DNA of 64,000 nucleotides from assembly GCF_017255185.1 (NCBI RefSeq), contig NZ_JAFKCZ010000007.1, forward strand, positions 186,001 to 250,000, written 5' to 3'. Positions 60,416 to 64,000 of the stretch are shown piece by piece. The notes below the pieces were generated by a model. The model was given only the letters and a program-made list of their open reading frames with translations. It was not told the origin of the DNA and searched no databases. The position numbers and the translations under genes are program-made. The stretch comes from Parahaliea mediterranea. Its GTDB lineage: Bacteria > Pseudomonadota > Gammaproteobacteria > Pseudomonadales > Halieaceae. The stretch's first letter is position 1, and each line of letters begins with the position of its first letter.

Positions 60416-61247
60416 GCCGCACTCCGGCAAGTGCGTCATCGCTGTCGCTGAGCGCCACCGGTAGGCTGATCAGCCCCCGTCGGCCCCGGCTCTCGAGCAT
60501 CGCCATGGCCTCGAGCAGGTTGTCGGGATCCAGTGCCGGGTTTTCCTCCCAGACCCAACCCGACGCGCTGGCGCGACCGGTGCCCCGGTGCTCGCCGTTG
60601 GCGGAGATGTACCAGGCGTGAGAGGCGCCGAGATAGAGCTGCCTGACGTGCAGGCGGCCGCTCTCGCCCCGGTCGATCTCGCCCTCGGCCAAGGTGGTTG
60701 CCTGCTGGAAGTCATCCAACATGCCGAACAGTTCCAGGTGGCGCTGCAATGCGGCGCTGGGGTTGTCCGGGGGCAGGTCCTGCTCGAGCTGGTCCGCCCA
60801 GGTCCGCGCCAGCGGCGGCGGCAGCGAGGGCTGCAGGGTACGGGCCAGGTGTCGGAGATAGCGGTTGAGGTCCGCCACTCGCCCCTGTTCATCCTCCAGG
60901 GCCTGTTGCGCCCGCAGCAGTTCCGCGCGCGCCTCGGCGATCGCATCGTCGCTGTCGTCGTGGCTGGCAATGGCCCCCTGCAATTGCTCGCGTTCCCGCG
61001 ACAGCAGTTCCACCCGCAGCGCCAGGGCCTGTTTTTCCTGTTGCCACTGAGCCGCAATCTGTTGTTGTTGACGTTCCAGCGCGAGCCACTGCGCCGCCAT
61101 GTCGCGGACGCTCTCGACGGGATTGTCGGCGGCGAACGCCGACGGGCCCGCAAACGCCAGGGCCGCGGCCAGGGCCAGTAGCGGCGATCGCCGCCGGCGG
61201 GAGCGTGTGGCGGGGGTGGGGGTCGTGGCGGTGGGAATGTTGTTCAT
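60405..61247 (-). CDS. DUF3450 periplasmic coiled-coil protein (TtpB-like)
   Basis: 280 residues from ATG 61247. Signal peptide (SPLLALAAALAFAGPSAFAA), then a long coiled-coil (ALERQQQQIAAQWQQEKQAL, RVELLSREREQLQGAIASHD) and a globular end with RQLYLGASHAWYISANGEHR. DUF3450 proteins head TtpC-ExbB-ExbD-TonB operons and are thought to work in the periplasm with TtpC. First gene of the minus-strand operon, 60 nt from a Fur box. Confidence 0.85.
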   Translation of the reverse strand: MNNIPTATTPTPATRSRRRRSPLLALAAALAFAGPSAFAADNPVESVRDMAAQWLALERQQQQIAAQWQQEKQALALRVELLSREREQLQGAIASHDDSDDAIAEARAELLRAQQALEDEQGRVADLNRYLRHLARTLQPSLPPPLARTWADQLEQDLPPDNPSAALQRHLELFGMLDDFQQATTLAEGEIDRGESGRLHVRQLYLGASHAWYISANGEHRGTGRASASGWVWEENPALDPDNLLEAMAMLESRGRRGLISLPVALSDSDDALAGVRHEP

Positions 61248-61306
61248 GGCGCCCGGCAATCGATCTGGTGGCATCGCTAATAAGGGGGCCTAGTGTATGC
61301 CTGTTT

Positions 61307-61325
61307 GTAAATGATAACAATTATC
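61307..61325. promoter_or_regulatory. Fur box in the divergent TonB / DUF4198 promoter region
   Basis: GTAAATGATAACAATTATC, 15/19 to the Fur consensus; TGATAA-CAA-TTATCA symmetry at 61312-61326. Between the DUF3450 start (61247) and the DUF4198 start (61385), so it can control both directions. Confidence 0.85.
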
Positions 61326-61384
61326 AATTACCATACCGTTCTCGTTTGAGAGTTACACATACCGCGATTATTTTGGAGCCGCGC

Positions 61385-62170
61385 ATGAAAATCCCGATAA
61401 AAGCCCTGCTTTGCCTGGCCTTCTCTCCGGCGGCGCTGGGCCATACCCCCTACCTCGCCCCCAATACCTTCGAGCCCATCAACGGCGATGTCATTACCCT
61501 CGACGCCGCCTTTGCCGAGCACTTCTTCGTTCCGGAAGCGGCCTTCGATAACAGCGAATTCGCGGTGACCCACCCGGACGGCACGGTGCATGCGCCGCAG
61601 ACCCGGGAAACACTGAAAACCCGCGTGGTGCTGGAGCATCAACTGCGCGAGGACGGAACCTACCGTTTCAGTACCGGGCGGCGCAAGGGGCGGGTGTTCA
61701 AGCTCTACACACTCGACGGCCAGCGCCACGCCGCAGAGGACCCCAGCGCGGCGCTGCCGCCGGGGGCCGAGCTCCAGGCTTTCTTCCAATCGGTAACCAT
61801 GGCGGAAACCTATGTCAGCAAGGGCGCGCCGAGCGAGGCGCCCCTGGCGCCGCGCAAGGACGGCGTCGAGTTGGAGCTGCGGGGCCACCCCAACGGGGTC
61901 TTCGCCGGCGAGGCCCTGCCCATGCGCGCCCTGTTCTACGGCGAGCCGCTGGTGGGCCAGAAGGTGGACGTGTTCCTGGCCTCGGGCCTGCACGGCGCCA
62001 CCGAGCCGGTGCAGACCCTGACCAGCTCGGCCACGGGCGAGCTGGCGTTCACACCCGAACACGGCGGCATCTACCTGTTGCAGATGCGCCACCGGGCGCC
62101 GGCGCCGGCAGGTTCGCCGGCGCCGCAATACAGTCACACCTACACACTGGTTTTGGAGGCGATTGAGTAA
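61385..62170 (+). CDS. DUF4198 periplasmic protein (possible metal uptake)
   Basis: 261 residues from ATG 61385. Signal peptide MKIPIKALLCLAFSPAALG with mature start at HTPYLAPNTFEPINGDVITL. The rest is beta-rich, ending HGGIYLLQMRHRAP ... SHTYTLVLEAIE. DUF4198 (NikM-like) proteins are periplasmic and often sit beside metal transporters or TonB systems. The Fur box 60 nt upstream ties it to iron limitation. The stop overlaps or closely abuts the next gene. Confidence 0.8.
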   Translation: MKIPIKALLCLAFSPAALGHTPYLAPNTFEPINGDVITLDAAFAEHFFVPEAAFDNSEFAVTHPDGTVHAPQTRETLKTRVVLEHQLREDGTYRFSTGRRKGRVFKLYTLDGQRHAAEDPSAALPPGAELQAFFQSVTMAETYVSKGAPSEAPLAPRKDGVELELRGHPNGVFAGEALPMRALFYGEPLVGQKVDVFLASGLHGATEPVQTLTSSATGELAFTPEHGGIYLLQMRHRAPAPAGSPAPQYSHTYTLVLEAIE

Positions 62171-62174
62171 AATT

Positions 62175-63122
62175 ATGAAAGCAAGCAGCAAGCTCAAACA
62201 CATTGCGCGGGCGGGGCTGACGGTCGTGGTCGCGGCGGTCGCCGCGCAGGCCGGCGCGGCGTCCCACGCCAAGGCGCGTTTTATCGAACAGTACGATCTC
62301 GACGGCGACGGCAGGCTCGGCAGCGTGGAGTTCGAGCAGGCCCGGCGCGAGCGTTTCGACAATACCGATATGGACCGCAACGGCACCGTCGACCCCGACG
62401 AATACCTGTTGGAGTGGGAAAACCACCTGGATAACCAGCTGCAGCTGGATCGCAAGGCCCAGTTGAGCCAGACCGAGGTGCGCTTCAAGGCCCTGGACAA
62501 GGACGAGAGCGGCGCGGTCAGCGCGGCGGAGTTCAAGTCCTCCGGTGAGCGGGCCTTCAGCCACCTCGATCTCGACACTAACGGGGTTGTGGATGTGGCC
62601 GATGGCGAGGCCGCGGCTGAAGCTAAAGACAATCAGCGCAAGGACGCCGAGGCGCTCTCCCGGGAGGAGGCGGCGGCGAAGGTGCGGCGGGTATTGCGGA
62701 TGCCCAGTACCCACGACCACCGCGGCATGCTGGCGCTCTACGATGAGGATGGCGATGACAGGGTCACCCGCGAGGAATACGAACGACAGCGCGCGGTGCA
62801 GTTCGCGCGCACCGATCGCAACGGCGACGGCGGCATCGACGCCGACGAGTACCTGCGCGAATTCGAGGATCGCCTGGACGCCGGGATCGTCGCCGACCGC
62901 GCGGCGCAGGTGAAGCAGACCCACGTGCGCTTCGGCGCTCTGGACAAGGACGAAAATGGCGCCATGACCTTTGCCGAGTACCAGCGCTCGGGTCACCGCA
63001 GCTTCAAGCGCTGGGACACGGACAGCGACGGTTTTGTCACCTGGGAAGAGGCCGCGCCACCGCCGCGCGAGCCGCGCCCGGAACCCGCCACGGCGGTGGC
63101 TAGCAACACCAGCACTCGCTGA
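62175..63122 (+). CDS. Exported EF-hand protein with eight Ca2+-binding loops
   Basis: 315 residues from ATG 62175 (an in-frame TTG at 62163 would add four). Signal segment AGLTVVVAAVAAQAGAASHA. Eight EF-hand-type loops in four pairs: DLDGDGRLGSVEF, DMDRNGTVDPDEY, DKDESGAVSAAEF, DLDTNGVVDVADG, DEDGDDRVTREEY, DRNGDGGIDADEY, DKDENGAMTFAEY and DTDSDGFVTWEEA. The two halves look duplicated (each has the RxRFDNTDxxxNG / RxVQFARTDRNG type pair followed by DKDExGA). Role unknown; in this operon it precedes ApbE. C-terminus is Pro/Thr-rich. Confidence 0.85.
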   Translation: MKASSKLKHIARAGLTVVVAAVAAQAGAASHAKARFIEQYDLDGDGRLGSVEFEQARRERFDNTDMDRNGTVDPDEYLLEWENHLDNQLQLDRKAQLSQTEVRFKALDKDESGAVSAAEFKSSGERAFSHLDLDTNGVVDVADGEAAAEAKDNQRKDAEALSREEAAAKVRRVLRMPSTHDHRGMLALYDEDGDDRVTREEYERQRAVQFARTDRNGDGGIDADEYLREFEDRLDAGIVADRAAQVKQTHVRFGALDKDENGAMTFAEYQRSGHRSFKRWDTDSDGFVTWEEAAPPPREPRPEPATAVASNTSTR

Positions 63123-63123
63123 G

Positions 63124-64000
63124 GTGGGCGGTCGGATCGGCGCCGGCCTGGCGCGCGCTTTGCTGTGTTGCCAGCTGGTGCTGGGCGCCGTTGCAACCGC
63201 GGCGTCCGCGGAGCAGGCGGTGGAGTTTCACCGCGACGGCGTGCTGGGCACGTCCCTGGACCTGACCCTCTACGGCGCCGACCGCGCGAGCGCCGAGGCG
63301 GTGTTTGACCGCCTGCAGACCGAGTGGCGGCGGCTGGAGGCGGTGTTGTCCACCTACCGCGACGACAGCGAGCTGTCCCGCCTCAATCGCGCCGGCGGCG
63401 CCGATCGGGTGTCCGCGGATCTGCGAGCGGTACTCGAGCACTGCGAGCGCTGGCGGCGGCGGAGCGCGGGGCGTTTCAGCTGTCGCATGGGCAAGGTGGA
63501 AGCCCGTTGGCGGGACGCGGAACGCCGGCAAAGCGTGCCGGACCGCATCGAGTTGCGCGCCCTGGCGTGGAACGCCAATCGCGCCGGGATGAGGATTGAC
63601 GGCGTTCCCCTGCAACTGCCGGGCACCGTGGCGATCGCCGCGGACGGATTGGCCAAGGGTTATGTTATCGACCGGCTGGCGGCCCTGCTGCGCGATGCGC
63701 TGCCGGGGGTGGCTTTCAAGCTGGATATCGGCGGCGATGCCGTCTACGCCGGCGCGCCCCCGGGCCGCGGTGGTTGGGAGGTGGCCGTGGCGGACCCGGT
63801 CGCCACCGCCGATAACGGCGGTTTCGTTGCGCGATTGCGCCTGAACTCCCGGGCTATCGCCGCCAGTGGACACCACAGTCGCTCGCGCAATATCGGCCGA
63901 CGCGAATTCAGTCACATCCTCACGCCCCGGGACGGCTGGCCGGTGGTCGGCGCCCCCGCCGCGGTGGTGGTGGCGCCGGACGCGGTCACCGCCGATGCGG
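63124..64000 (+). CDS. apbE: ApbE FAD:protein FMN transferase, 3' end outside window
   Basis: About 292 residues visible from GTG 63124, one base after the EF-hand stop. Signal-like N-terminus (LARALLCCQLVLGAVATAAS). ApbE features: WRRLEAVLSTYRDDSELSRL, IAADGLAKGYVIDRLAALLR, FKLDIGGDAVYAG and SGHHSRSRNIGRREFSHILT with PRDGWP. ApbE covalently attaches FMN to Thr/Ser of exported redox proteins; its target would be encoded nearby, probably to the right. In the Fur-led operon with DUF4198 and EF-hand proteins. Confidence 0.9.
   Translation, partial: MGGRIGAGLARALLCCQLVLGAVATAASAEQAVEFHRDGVLGTSLDLTLYGADRASAEAVFDRLQTEWRRLEAVLSTYRDDSELSRLNRAGGADRVSADLRAVLEHCERWRRRSAGRFSCRMGKVEARWRDAERRQSVPDRIELRALAWNANRAGMRIDGVPLQLPGTVAIAADGLAKGYVIDRLAALLRDALPGVAFKLDIGGDAVYAGAPPGRGGWEVAVADPVATADNGGFVARLRLNSRAIAASGHHSRSRNIGRREFSHILTPRDGWPVVGAPAAVVVAPDAVTADA

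Overview
The window is GC-rich chromosomal DNA from a gammaproteobacterium, centred on the replication origin. Evidence for this is a dnaA-dnaN-recF-gyrB block reading left and an rpmH-rnpA-yidD-yidC-mnmE block reading right, followed by mnmG-rsmG-parA-parB and the complete atpIBEFHAGDC operon, which is the Pseudomonas-type origin layout. A TtpC-type TonB system, several TonB-dependent receptors, a DUF6607 protein and a fagA-like/fumC pair suggest a marine, Cellvibrionales/Halieaceae-like relative. That placement is inference; no 16S gene is present.

Layout. (1) 1-4.8 kb: 3' end of a type I restriction hsdR with a YgjP-like metallopeptidase, then a scrap zone holding an IS91-family transposase remnant, the first ~90 codons of uxaA and an IS3-family integrase fragment joined directly to it. 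(2) 4.8-10.9 kb: an accessory locus with an exported amidohydrolase, a serine hydrolase, a TonB-dependent receptor and a divergent Crp/Fnr regulator. (3) 11-22.1 kb: the origin core, with gyrB, recF (carrying two parS sites inside its coding sequence), dnaN, dnaA (unusually long linker), the dnaA-rpmH intergenic oriC with two perfect DnaA boxes, then rpmH to mnmE. (4) 22.1-28.1 kb: a gene-free stretch with DnaA-box-like sequences, a DUF2971 gene set into conserved synteny, a cluster of short palindromic repeats, mnmG, rsmG, a triple-hairpin block and parAB. (5) 28.3-35.5 kb: the F1Fo ATP synthase operon, with a perfect 18-bp stem hairpin between atpG and atpD. (6) 35.5-41.6 kb: a second palindromic-repeat cluster, a Rieske protein plus beta-propeller pair, a second Crp/Fnr regulator, and a TonB-dependent receptor broken by one in-frame TAG. 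(7) 40.8-44.9 kb: a TrmB-family regulator divergent from glmU-glmS, with two identical-type palindromic operators between them. (8) 45-53.1 kb: an accessory island with a beta-helix/SUMF1 fusion, an outer-membrane protein remnant, a TolB-propeller/amidohydrolase fusion, an exported SurE-like phosphatase and a class III aminotransferase. (9) 53.3-64 kb: an iron region with two Fur boxes: (fagA-like)-fumC-DUF6607, the six-gene overlapping DUF3450-TtpC-ExbB-ExbD-TonB-TPR operon, and a divergent DUF4198/EF-hand/ApbE operon cut by the right edge.

How it fits together: the core encodes chromosome replication, segregation (ParAB with parS in recF), membrane insertion, tRNA modification and ATP synthesis. 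The accessory blocks are mostly envelope scavenging functions (receptors, exported hydrolases, TonB energisers) with local regulators (Crp/Fnr, TrmB, Fur). Assignments rest on motif and family recognition by eye; no database search was run.
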